This document shows positions 9,854-18,453 of a DNA stretch of 45,324 bases, piece after piece (the first letter of the stretch is position 1; each line of letters begins with the position of its first letter). The stretch is from Algoriphagus sp. Its GTDB lineage: Bacteria > Bacteroidota > Bacteroidia > Cytophagales > Cyclobacteriaceae. The translations under genes were made by a program, and so were the position numbers. The stretch lies in NCBI GenBank assembly GCA_021298245.1, contig JAJTDZ010000030.1, positions 1 through 45,324 of the forward strand. Direction: 5' to 3'. Under the pieces are notes generated by a model. It made no database searches, was not told the origin of the DNA, and worked only from the letters and a program-made list of their open reading frames with translations.

Positions 9854-10318
9854 TCAATGTAACTCAAAGAGAGCCTCAATTTCCACAGGAATATTGTCGG
9901 GAAGAGAACCCATACCTACCGCAGATCGGACGCCGATTCCCATTTCATTCCCCCAAACCGAAGCAAAGAGCTCACTGCATCCGTTGATCACATAGGGATG
10001 TCTTTCGAAAGTAGGTAAGCAATTCACCATACCGAGTACTTTTATTACTCTTTTTACTTTATCCAGAGATCCCACAGCTTGTTTGATGGTGGCGAGCATG
10101 GCTAATCCTACCTGCCTAGCGGCCAATTTGCCTTGCTCCACGTCCAAATCCTCACCCACCTTGCCAATAATCAAGCTACCATCTTCTTTTACCGTGCCAT
10201 GGCCTGATAGGTAAAGGAGCTTGCCCACTTGTAAGCTGGGAGTGTAGACTCCTAAGGGTTTTGGGGCTGGAGGAAGGACCAAGCCAAGTTCTTTGAAACG
10301 AGATTCTGGAGATTGCAT
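9854..10318 (-). CDS. RidA/YjgF-YER057c-UK114 family protein
   Basis: This 154-residue protein belongs to the Rid superfamily, small trimeric proteins whose best-known members hydrolyse reactive enamine/imine intermediates released by PLP enzymes. Visible family features are LLYLSGHGT near residue 40, an Arg in GVRSAVGMGSLP near 130 that corresponds to the substrate-carboxylate-binding arginine, and VEIEALFEL at the end. It is longer than archetypal RidA (about 128 residues) and resembles the approximately 150-residue subfamily with an N-terminal extension. The GntP permease lies upstream on the same strand, with 107 bases between them. The pairing suggests a small amino- or hydroxy-acid catabolic unit, but this is inference. 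The annotation of deaminase activity is not assured for this subfamily. Confidence 0.85.
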   Translation of the reverse strand: MQSPESRFKELGLVLPPAPKPLGVYTPSLQVGKLLYLSGHGTVKEDGSLIIGKVGEDLDVEQGKLAARQVGLAMLATIKQAVGSLDKVKRVIKVLGMVNCLPTFERHPYVINGCSELFASVWGNEMGIGVRSAVGMGSLPDNIPVEIEALFELH

Positions 10319-10425
10319 GCTTAGATGAGAGGTTTTATGAGGGGAGTTAGATTTGTAAATGGATTTTTTTGCTTTAAAAATACGTTTTGTTTCCTGTTTG
10401 AATAATGATTTGTTTAGAAAGGACT

Positions 10426-11739
10426 TTAGACAAATAAGTCAAGTACCAATACTCCAAGTAGGCCCACTACCGCTACGATAGTTTCCATGAGCGACCAAGA
10501 GCGGAGTGTATCTTTGATGCTTACATTAAAATACTCTTTAAACATCCAGAATCCTCCATCGTTGAAGTGAGAAAACATCAAGCTTCCTGCCCCTATGGAA
10601 AGTACTAGCAGATTGGGGTTTACATCCAAAGTGGTTACCAAAGGAGCAATAATTCCAGCAGTAGTAAGTCCAGCGACGGTTGCGGAACCCACACACACGC
10701 GAATTACTGAAGTGATTAGCCAAGCTAGGACCAAGGGATGCATTTCCCAAGTCTTTAGCCCTTCGCCTATGGTCTGACTTACCCCTGTATCCGTAAAAAT
10801 CTGTTTGAGTGCCCCAGCCCCAGCCACGATCAATATAATCATGGAAATGTCCTTGGTAGCCGTGGTAAAAATATCCATAAGCTGCGTCATGGCTTGCTTT
10901 CGGTGAAGACCAAGGGAGTAGGTTGCATAGCCTAAAGAGGCTAGCATGACCACACTTGGATCAGCGAGAAATGTGATCACAGGTCGGAAAGATGCCTCCT
11001 CAGGAACAAGTAAGGAAAGGAGGGTGGTGCCCATTAAAAGTAAGACTGGAAGCAAAGCAGTAAACAAACTGTTTCCAATACTAGGAAGATCTGCTGTGGC
11101 TTTGGGTGCGGCTTGAAAGGTTGGTAAAGGTTGGGAAGGAATATTTTTCAAAAAGGGAGCTAATAAGGGTCCTGCAATGGCAATGGTAGGAATAGCAATA
11201 ATTCCCCCATAGAGGAGGGTCAAGCCCATATTGGCGCCAAATTGTGCGACCAATGCAGCTGGAGAGGGATGGGGAGGCAAAAAGCCATGTGTAACCGAAA
11301 GTGCTGCAAGCAATGGCATGCCTACATAAACAGCTGGTAGGCGATATTGGTAAGTAAGGGTGAAAGCTAAGGGAACGAGCAACACAAAACCTACATTGTA
11401 AAACAAGGGAATCCCAACTATCAAACCAGTGAGAGCCATGGCCCAGGTAATGTATTTTTCCCCAAACATTCCCATTAGAAAGCCTGCGATTCGCTGTGCA
11501 GCCCCACTTTCAGCTACCAACTTCCCCAGCATGGCTCCAGTGACAATGACGATCACCAGATCACCAAGTAGGGTGCCCATTCCCTTTTGGATAGATTTAG
11601 CCAATTGATCTGCAGGTAGGCCTAGTAGTAGTCCTGCCACGATAGCTGTGGCCATGAATGATAAGAAAGGATTGAGTTTTGCCCAGACTATCAAGACAAC
11701 TAATAGCGCGATACTTAATATAACCAGAAGAATAGTCAT
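10426..11739 (-). CDS. GntP-family permease (gluconate/D-serine type H+ symporter)
   Basis: At 437 residues with 11-12 predicted hydrophobic helices, this is a full-length member of the GntP family of inner-membrane symporters. The helix motif GFLPPHPSPAAL (about residues 152-163) is characteristic. Family members transport gluconate, idonate, D-serine or related small hydroxy/amino acids. Which one applies here cannot be read from sequence. No gluconate kinase or dehydrogenase is next to it. The only neighbour on its strand is the RidA-like gene, which fits a D-amino-acid substrate slightly better than a sugar acid, but that is a guess. Confidence 0.92.
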   Translation of the reverse strand: MTILLVILSIALLVVLIVWAKLNPFLSFMATAIVAGLLLGLPADQLAKSIQKGMGTLLGDLVIVIVTGAMLGKLVAESGAAQRIAGFLMGMFGEKYITWAMALTGLIVGIPLFYNVGFVLLVPLAFTLTYQYRLPAVYVGMPLLAALSVTHGFLPPHPSPAALVAQFGANMGLTLLYGGIIAIPTIAIAGPLLAPFLKNIPSQPLPTFQAAPKATADLPSIGNSLFTALLPVLLLMGTTLLSLLVPEEASFRPVITFLADPSVVMLASLGYATYSLGLHRKQAMTQLMDIFTTATKDISMIILIVAGAGALKQIFTDTGVSQTIGEGLKTWEMHPLVLAWLITSVIRVCVGSATVAGLTTAGIIAPLVTTLDVNPNLLVLSIGAGSLMFSHFNDGGFWMFKEYFNVSIKDTLRSWSLMETIVAVVGLLGVLVLDLFV

Positions 11740-11901
11740 GGCAAAAAGGCTGATTGGCGAAAAGTAAGTTAGGAAAAACTAAGACATTCTAAGATAGAAA
11801 GGTGTATTTTGTCTTTTTTGAATAGAGAAATAATGAAAAAAATTCTTCCTATTTAGACATTGACCCTAAGGGTCGCGTCTTTTCAAGTGATATAAAGAAA
11901 A

Positions 11902-13692
11902 TCAATATTCCGTTTGAGGAAACAAGGAGAGCACGTTCATTTTCATGAAGCTTCCTACCGTCAGGGGGGCTTGTAATAGGGCTTGCCAAGACAATCTTCT
12001 CCTAGCCCACAGGATGTTTTTATCCATCCCTGTCAGGTGTGTGCCTCCCACTGCTTTGCCCACACTGACAATGCGAAGGTCTTTTTCTTCCGTTACTACC
12101 AGGCCTGACGCAGATATGCGCACTTCTACCTCTTCACTTTCTGGGGTAGGGCTGGAAGAAAGGATAAAATGACTATGCAGTTGGTAGAAAATGGGTGTGC
12201 CATCTAAATCATTAAAATTGGGATCGTGGTTGGCCCCCCTTTTTTCAATAAACTGTATGGATACCGAATTTTTATTGCTAGGCCCTAAAAGTTGAAATTT
12301 TCGTAGTCCTCCATTCTCACGGTCTGCGAAAGGGAAGGTGGCATTTATTGAATCAAGGTTAGCAGGTACTGCCGCATAGGTAAGTAAACCTACATTTTTC
12401 CAGGCTCCTTGATGGTAGCTGTATTTTCCAAGCCCGGAAGCATTTAATTCTAAATCATGCCCTTCAAAGTCTATGTTCCCTTGCATCATCTCAAAATCCC
12501 GATCGATGCGGACACTACCTCTAGGAAAAAAAATCCCCGAGGGTTTATTTAGGATCAGGGAAGCAGTTTTCAGTTCAAACCCAAGAATTTCTTGATCCGA
12601 TTCACCAGTTAGTTTAAGTTGGGTGTCAGAAAAATCGAAATCCCCGCTTCCTGATTTCTGCAAATTTCCAAGTAGGATTAATTCTGTAGGAACATCCAAA
12701 GGATACTCGCTTTGAAGTTCTAGGTGGCGGATTTGCTTGGGCTTGGCAGAATTAGGAAATGTACTGGATAAAAAGGTGCTAGGACCTTGAGTTTTTTGGA
12801 CCAATACCTTACCTTCTAACACCACGGTACTCGCTTCTATCTTTGGAGCCTCCCCTTGAAGAACGAGTAAGCCTTCCTTCTGCAGCTCAAATAGCTTTGC
12901 ACTGTCGGATCCACTGGAAGAACGGTGGAGAATATTGGCATTACATTCCGAAATAAAGGTGGCTCCTGAACCAACACGAAAAGTGCCAAAGGATTCGGTT
13001 CCGCCTAGGCTAGCTTCCGTATTGAAGGAAAGAGTAAAGCAAGATGTAGGCTGTATTGTTGTATCTTTTTTTTGAATCAGCGTTCCCGATTTGAGTTGAA
13101 ATGATAGGGCCTTTAGGGGGGCCATAAGGACCAAAACTGAGCCAGGAAAGGGATCAAAAACTACAGAGAATCTACTTTGTGTAGTCTGTGCACTCCAACT
13201 TTCTTTGGAAACTATATTCCTACTTATTCCTCTGAAAGTAATCGTGCTGGTCTCTGAATTTCCAATCCAATTTTTACTGTTCCAGGCACCTCTAGGGCTC
13301 CCTGGGGCATTCCCAGAGAAGGCAGCAAGGCTTCCGTATACGTCTAAATTATTTCCATTCAGATTTAATTTTTGAGCTGCCCCTGTTCCTGCATGGAGGT
13401 AAATATTTTTTACCGCTTCCCCTTTAGTTAATCTCAAAGTATGCCCTTTGTCCACATAGACGTCATGGGTACTGTTAGGGATCTGCGAAGGTGTAGTCCA
13501 CCGGATTCCATCCCAAATTGCCCAAATTTGAAGTTGTGAAAAATCTCCCGACTGCAGGGTTTTGTATGCCCCAATTTCTTGGGCAGAAAGGGATGAGAGA
13601 AAGAAAAGTACCGATACAAGTGCAAGGAATATCCTGTATATTGGACGGTGATTTGAAAAAATTAGGGAAGAAATGTGGAGGTAGGAAGTCAT
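11902..13692 (-). CDS. Secreted protein of unknown function, beta-rich
   Basis: I do not recognise a defined family for this 596-residue protein. A signal peptide (about residues 18-38, ending LSSLSAQ) shows that it is exported. The N-terminal part starts with a Bacteroidota-style segment (SGDFSQLQIWAIWDG, then DVYVDKGHTLRL). The long Ser/Thr/Leu-rich remainder reads as regular short beta-strands, suggesting a right-handed beta-helix or G8-like fold. The C-terminus (LSFPQTEY-like, no Gly-Lys-rich tail) lacks a clear type IX secretion sorting domain. It is divergent from the DUF4105 gene with only 37 bases between the starts. Possible roles are surface adhesion or polysaccharide binding; neither can be shown. 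Confidence 0.72.
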   Translation of the reverse strand: MTSYLHISSLIFSNHRPIYRIFLALVSVLFFLSSLSAQEIGAYKTLQSGDFSQLQIWAIWDGIRWTTPSQIPNSTHDVYVDKGHTLRLTKGEAVKNIYLHAGTGAAQKLNLNGNNLDVYGSLAAFSGNAPGSPRGAWNSKNWIGNSETSTITFRGISRNIVSKESWSAQTTQSRFSVVFDPFPGSVLVLMAPLKALSFQLKSGTLIQKKDTTIQPTSCFTLSFNTEASLGGTESFGTFRVGSGATFISECNANILHRSSSGSDSAKLFELQKEGLLVLQGEAPKIEASTVVLEGKVLVQKTQGPSTFLSSTFPNSAKPKQIRHLELQSEYPLDVPTELILLGNLQKSGSGDFDFSDTQLKLTGESDQEILGFELKTASLILNKPSGIFFPRGSVRIDRDFEMMQGNIDFEGHDLELNASGLGKYSYHQGAWKNVGLLTYAAVPANLDSINATFPFADRENGGLRKFQLLGPSNKNSVSIQFIEKRGANHDPNFNDLDGTPIFYQLHSHFILSSSPTPESEEVEVRISASGLVVTEEKDLRIVSVGKAVGGTHLTGMDKNILWARRRLSWQALLQAPLTVGSFMKMNVLSLFPQTEY

Positions 13693-13729
13693 AAAAAAAT
13701 GAGATTAAAAAGTAATTAAAAATAAAAAA

Positions 13730-14911
13730 ATGAAGGCGAAATATACCCATGTTTTTCTCATGACTTTGCTGATGTTTGTAGGAATTTTACCTGCAAAGGC
13801 TCAGTTTTTTGAAGTCAGCCTACTAACCTGCGACCCTGGAAATGAACTTTATTCCTCCTTTGGACATAGTGCGATTCGGGTTAGGGAATTTGGTTCTGAA
13901 CTTAGGGATACAGTATACAATTTTGGCACCTTTGACTTCAATACCCCAAATTTTTATGGGAAGTTTGCTACAGGGAAGCTCAACTACATGTTGAGTAAAA
14001 GTTCTTATACTGATTTTATCATCGCTTACAATGATGACCAAAGAGGGGTGCGGGAACAGGTGCTCGACTTGAATCCCGAGCAAAAGGATTATTTGTTACA
14101 GCACCTCAATGCACTTTCTGAAGCATCTAGAAGGTATTACAAGTACGATTTTTTCTTTAACAACTGTGCGACAAAAATCAGAGATGCCTTCGAGATTGCC
14201 ATGGGGGATCAATTGGTTTGGAATGATTCTTTATCCTCTTCCGAAAAAACCTTCCGCCAGCTCATAGATGAGTCCGTGAAGCAGCCCCTTCCCTGGGCAG
14301 ATTTGGGAATTGACCTGGCCCTCGGTGCAGTGATAGATCGTCCAGCAACACCTAGGGAAACCCAATTTTTACCCTTGTACATGGAACAAGCCTTTGCTAA
14401 GGCGACCATTGTTGGAGATGGGCCTTCAAGGCCTCTGGTCAAAGAAAGTAGCGTCATTTTGGAATTTCCCAAGGAAGAGCCTCAGCTCAGTAGTTTTAAT
14501 CCGTATTACTTTTTTTGGGGCATTGCTTTTGTCTATGCCTTATTCACCTGGTTGGGATATAAAAAGGGGAGATTATTCAAAGGATTGGATTACCTGCTAT
14601 ATGGAATAACAGGAGTTCTAGGAATTGTGGTTGCCTTTCTTTGGTTCTTTACCGATCATACGGCTACCCTATGGAATTGGAATTTACTTTGGGTATTTCC
14701 AGGACATTTGGTATTGGTGTGGGGGCTAGCCACTCGATCTGGTGCACCATGGATTGCCAATTACCTTCTATTTGTCTTGGTAGGAACGGTAATAGCTTTG
14801 GTCCTTTGGCTGTTGGGGCTACAATCCTTCCATCCTTCCATCCTTCCCCTGCTATTGGCTTTGATTTTAAGATCAAATTTTCTGTTTTACCACCTTAAAA
14901 GAGCGGTCTGA
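13730..14911 (+). CDS. DUF4105 (Lnb N-terminal-like) membrane protein
   Basis: This 393-residue protein has a signal peptide (ending PAKAQ) followed by a DUF4105/Lnb N-terminal periplasmic domain over about residues 25-215. Recognisable family motifs are SLLTCDPGNELYSSFGHSAIRV and FFFNNCATKIRD, which place conserved Cys, His and Asn residues in a papain-like (NlpC/P60-related) arrangement. The last 150 residues carry several hydrophobic helices, so the domain is membrane-tethered. The biochemical role is not established for this family. The gene precedes uvrB by 60 bases, with an inverted repeat between them. Confidence 0.85.
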   Translation: MKAKYTHVFLMTLLMFVGILPAKAQFFEVSLLTCDPGNELYSSFGHSAIRVREFGSELRDTVYNFGTFDFNTPNFYGKFATGKLNYMLSKSSYTDFIIAYNDDQRGVREQVLDLNPEQKDYLLQHLNALSEASRRYYKYDFFFNNCATKIRDAFEIAMGDQLVWNDSLSSSEKTFRQLIDESVKQPLPWADLGIDLALGAVIDRPATPRETQFLPLYMEQAFAKATIVGDGPSRPLVKESSVILEFPKEEPQLSSFNPYYFFWGIAFVYALFTWLGYKKGRLFKGLDYLLYGITGVLGIVVAFLWFFTDHTATLWNWNLLWVFPGHLVLVWGLATRSGAPWIANYLLFVLVGTVIALVLWLLGLQSFHPSILPLLLALILRSNFLFYHLKRAV

Positions 14912-14925
14912 GTAAAAAAGAATAG

Positions 14926-14953
14926 TTTCTAAGCAAACTTTTCTGCTTAGAAA
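14926..14953. repeat. 10-bp inverted repeat between the DUF4105 gene and uvrB
   Basis: TTTCTAAGCA (14926-14935) and TGCTTAGAAA (14944-14953) are perfect inverted repeats with an 8-base spacer. There is no T run after either arm, so this is a weak terminator at best. It could be an operator or an mRNA leader hairpin 18 bases before the uvrB start. Confidence 0.6.
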
Positions 14954-14971
14954 AGGTGTTGGTGATATGTT

Positions 14972-16841
14972 ATGGAATTTAAACTTACTTCGGATTACCT
15001 ACCTACTGGAGACCAACCCCACGCCATAGCCCAACTTGTGGAGGGGATACGCTCTGGGGAATCTTCCCAAGTGTTGCTTGGGGTGACAGGTTCTGGGAAG
15101 ACCTTCACGATTGCCAATGTTATTCAGCAAACGCAGAAGCCCACCTTGGTCTTGAGTCACAACAAGACATTGGCCGCCCAACTTTACGGGGAGTTTAAAC
15201 AGTTTTTTCCTGAAAACGCGGTCGAATATTTTATCTCCTACTACGATTACTACCAGCCAGAAGCTTTTATTCCGAGTTCAGGTACCTACATTGAAAAGGA
15301 CCTGAGTATCAACGAGGAAATCGAAAAGCTGAGACTCAGTGCCACCTCCTCCCTGCTTTCTGGTCGGCGGGATGTCATCGTGGTTGCGTCAGTCTCTTGT
15401 ATTTACGGTATAGGCAATCCTGAAGAGTTTGGAAAAAATGTAATACGACTTCAGGTAGGGGATAGAATTCCCAGAAGTCAATTGCTCTTTAAGTTGGTGG
15501 ACATCCTTTACAGCCGAACACAAGTAGACCTTACGCACGGTACCTTTCGTGTAAAGGGGGATACGGTGGATATATTTGTGGCCTATGCAGATTTTGCCTA
15601 TAGGATTCTTTTTTGGGGGGATGAGATTGAAGCTATACAGCGGATAGAGCCCAGTACGGGAAAAAAATATTCCGATGAAACGCTTATTTCCATTTTCCCT
15701 GCCAATCTATTCGTCACCGGTAGGGACACCATAGATACAGCCATTCATGAGATCCAAGATGACCTGGTTGCACAGATTCAATTTTTTGAAAAAGATGGGA
15801 AATTTTTGGAAGCCAAAAGGCTGCAGGAGCGCACCGAGTTTGACTTGGAAATGATTCGAGAATTAGGCTATTGTTCTGGGGTAGAAAATTACTCTAGGTA
15901 TTTTGATAGAAGAAAACCAGGTGCTAGGCCATTCTGCTTGCTGGATTATTTTCCAGATGATTTTTTGTTGGTCATGGACGAAAGCCACGTAACCATGCCC
16001 CAAGTCAGGGCCATGTGGGCTGGAGATAGGTCTAGGAAGATAAACTTGGTGGACTATGGGTTTCGATTGCCATCTGCTTTAGACAATAGGCCATTGAAAT
16101 TTGAGGAGTTTGAACAATTGATTTCTCAAATCATCTTCGTTTCTGCCACCCCAGCGGATTACGAATTGTCCCTAACGGGAGGGGTGGTGGTAGAACAAAT
16201 CATTCGCCCCACAGGACTCCTTGATCCAACCATTGAAGTGCGTCCTAGTTTGAATCAAATCGATGACCTACTTGAGGAAATAGACCAAACGGTCAAAACT
16301 GGGGCTAGGGTCCTGGTGACTACACTTACCAAAAGAATGGCGGAGGAACTTCAAAAATACTTAGAGAAAGTCGGGGTGAAATCTCGCTACATCCATTCCG
16401 AAGTAAAGACCTTGGATAGGGTAGAGATTTTGCGGGAGCTGAGGTTAGGGATCTTTGATGTACTTGTGGGGGTCAATTTGCTTCGGGAAGGGCTGGATCT
16501 TCCAGAAGTAGCCCTAGTGGCTATTTTGGATGCAGACAAGGAGGGATTTTTGCGCAATGAACGGTCCTTGGTACAAACTATAGGTAGGGCTGCGCGAAAT
16601 TCGGAGGGGAGGAAATGCAAAAATCTATGCTGAGCCTGTAGTTTACCAAGCTGATGTGGCAGCAGATCCCCTGGTGCAGTACCTGAGCAAAGAAAAATTG
16701 GCGAAGCTGGTACAGCAAACCCAACAAGCCATGGAAAAGGCCGCCAAGGAATTGAATTTTATGGAGGCTGCTCGCTTGAGAGACGAGTGGCAGGGGCTCA
16801 AAAAAAGGTTAGAAGAGTTGGGTAGAGCACCGAATTCTTAA
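14972..16841 (+). pseudogene. uvrB: uvrB, excinuclease ABC subunit B, broken by an internal out-of-frame deletion
   Basis: UvrB is the damage-verifying helicase-like subunit of nucleotide excision repair. The first 547 or so codons are well preserved: Walker A GVTGSGKT (37-44), the beta-hairpin region beginning [10 protein letters not shown], motif II DESH (336-339) and motif [11 protein letters not shown]. Right after NSEG (about base 16609) the frame runs into seven unrelated codons and a TGA at 16631-16633. A second frame from about 16608 to 16841 encodes the usual end: a linker ([11 protein letters not shown]), VAADPLVQYLSKEKL and the UVR domain (AMEKAAKELNFMEAARLRDEW) that binds UvrC. 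Intact UvrB is about 670 residues. About 50 residues after motif VI seem to be missing, and the two parts are out of phase. The likely cause is a deletion at a GGAGG microhomology, or an assembly error. Confidence 0.88.
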
Positions 16842-16863
16842 GTAAATCCATTATCTCTAGGAC

Positions 16864-17499
16864 ATGACCTTGCAAGAAGTAAAAGAATTGGCCCACAAGG
16901 GAGAAGGTTTGAAAATCGAATTCAAGAAAAAAGCCAACTTCCCAGATAAAATCCTCAGGGAGGTCATTGCTTTTGCCAATACCCAAGGGGGGGATGTATT
17001 GATTGGTGTGGATGACGATGGGACCGTCAGTGGACTCCGTTTTATAGAAGAGGAAATTTTTGTGATGCAAAAAGCCATTTGTGAGGGAATATTTCCTCCT
17101 CTATCCGTGCAGGTATTTACGGTGAGGCTTAATGAAAAAAAAGGAGTAGCGGTATTTCGTATTCCTATAAGTCCAAGTCGACCTCATTACCTCATGTCAG
17201 AGAATAAAAAACTTTCCTTTGTCCGTGTGGAGGATAGAAGCGTGCAGGCAAGCAAAGAAGTTTGGGAGGTAATCAAAAAAAGTAACTTACCCAAAGACAC
17301 AATTTTTACCTATGGAAAAAAGGAAGAAGTATTGATGAAATTGCTAGCAGAAAAAGAACGAATTACCCTAAAGGAATTTGCAAGTGTGGCTCAACTTCCC
17401 ATCAAGCTGGCCTCATCTACTCTTGTTCGTCTGGTGGTAGCCAATGTCCTATGTATACATCCACAGGAGGGAGATGATTTTTTTACGCTGAAAGACTAG
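16864..17499 (+). CDS. AlbA_2/Schlafen-type putative DNA-binding protein
   Basis: The N-terminal half of this 211-residue protein is an AlbA_2 (divergent AAA_4, Schlafen-like) domain. It has the typical start GEGLKIEFKKKANFPDKILREVIAFANTQGG split over residues 13-43, followed by VLIGVDDDGTVSGL. The C-terminal 60 residues (LLAEKERITLKEFASVAQLP and onward) read as a winged helix-turn-helix. Proteins of this build are usually annotated as ATP-binding or transcriptional regulators, but the biochemical role is poorly defined. It lies 22 bases after the uvrB remnant and may share its transcript. Its 3' end overlaps the convergent PLP-enzyme gene by 17 bases. Confidence 0.8.
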   Translation: MTLQEVKELAHKGEGLKIEFKKKANFPDKILREVIAFANTQGGDVLIGVDDDGTVSGLRFIEEEIFVMQKAICEGIFPPLSVQVFTVRLNEKKGVAVFRIPISPSRPHYLMSENKKLSFVRVEDRSVQASKEVWEVIKKSNLPKDTIFTYGKKEEVLMKLLAEKERITLKEFASVAQLPIKLASSTLVRLVVANVLCIHPQEGDDFFTLKD

Positions 17500-18406
17500 G
17501 TAAACCTATTCCCGTTCTAGCAGTAAATCCTTTATTGCCCTGCAGGCCTCCCGTGTGAAGCATGAGGATTTTTGAACCCGGAGGAAAGAATTTTTTTTGG
17601 ATCAAATCCCAGCACCCAAATGCCATTTTTCCAGTATAAATAGGATCCAAGGGAATGTCAAATTCATCCCAAAACCAATGAATAAAGGAAATCAATTCTT
17701 CGGTCCATTTGGCATAACCTCCATGATGGTACTGGGTAAGGACTTGCCATTTTCCTGCTGAGGCTAAGCCGAAATTATTCATCAGTGCCTCCACCTCCAT
17801 TTTTATTCCTTCTCCTTTTAAAGCGGAAAATCCCAGGAGGGATTGATGTGGGTCAATAGCGCTGGCAAGCCCTACCATAGTGCCTCCAGTCCCTACAGGA
17901 GTACAGAGGTGCGTAAATTTTTGATGTGTAGGAGTCAACATTTCACTAGTTCCCTGTACAGCCAAAGTATTGGTGCCTCCTTCAGGGATAAGGTAAAACG
18001 AACCAAATTTAGAGCTTAGGGCTTCTAGGAATTCAGGGGAAGACTTCTGTTTGTATTTCTCTCGTGAGACACCAATGAGGGTCATTCCGGCAGCTCGAGC
18101 TTCCTCTAAAGTGGGATTATTGACATCCTCCTCCTCTCCTCGAATGATACCAATGGAGGTTAACCCCATTTCTTTGGCCGCAAACGCTGTAGCATAGATA
18201 TGGTTGGAATAAGCACCTCCAAAGGTGAGCACCTGGGTATGACCTTTTCTCTTAGCTTCCAGTAAGTTGTAGTGCAACTTGAAGAACTTGTTGCCCGATA
18301 CCCTTGGATGAATTTTGTCTAGTCTTGCTACTTCTAGCTCTACTCCCATTTCCTGGAGCAAGGGATGACTCAACGGGCTTGTAGGATAGGGACTTGCCTG
18401 GAGCAT
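17483..18406 (-). CDS. PLP-dependent ACC deaminase/D-cysteine desulfhydrase family enzyme
   Basis: I start this 307-residue protein at the ATG at 18406 (MLQASPYPTSPL). A 46-residue upstream extension would overlap the divergent rluD-like gene and has no family resemblance. It is a fold-type II PLP enzyme. The Schiff-base lysine is Lys40 in VSGNKFFKL, followed by FGGAYSNHIYATA and the phosphate-binding loop CTPVGTGGTMVGL. Relatives are 1-aminocyclopropane-1-carboxylate deaminase and D-cysteine desulfhydrase; sequence alone does not separate these. D-cysteine or another D-amino acid is the more usual substrate in organisms without plant association. The shared 47-base divergent region with the pseudouridine synthase must hold both promoters. 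Confidence 0.9.
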   Translation of the reverse strand: MLQASPYPTSPLSHPLLQEMGVELEVARLDKIHPRVSGNKFFKLHYNLLEAKRKGHTQVLTFGGAYSNHIYATAFAAKEMGLTSIGIIRGEEEDVNNPTLEEARAAGMTLIGVSREKYKQKSSPEFLEALSSKFGSFYLIPEGGTNTLAVQGTSEMLTPTHQKFTHLCTPVGTGGTMVGLASAIDPHQSLLGFSALKGEGIKMEVEALMNNFGLASAGKWQVLTQYHHGGYAKWTEELISFIHWFWDEFDIPLDPIYTGKMAFGCWDLIQKKFFPPGSKILMLHTGGLQGNKGFTARTGIGLPSLSA

Positions 18407-18453
18407 ATAAACTATTTTTCCAAAGTTACGGGACATCCTTCTATTTTTGTACC

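Noticed and set aside
18394..18453. N-terminal extension of the pseudouridine synthase to 18394
   Set aside because: It would overlap the start of the divergent PLP enzyme gene and the only space for promoters.
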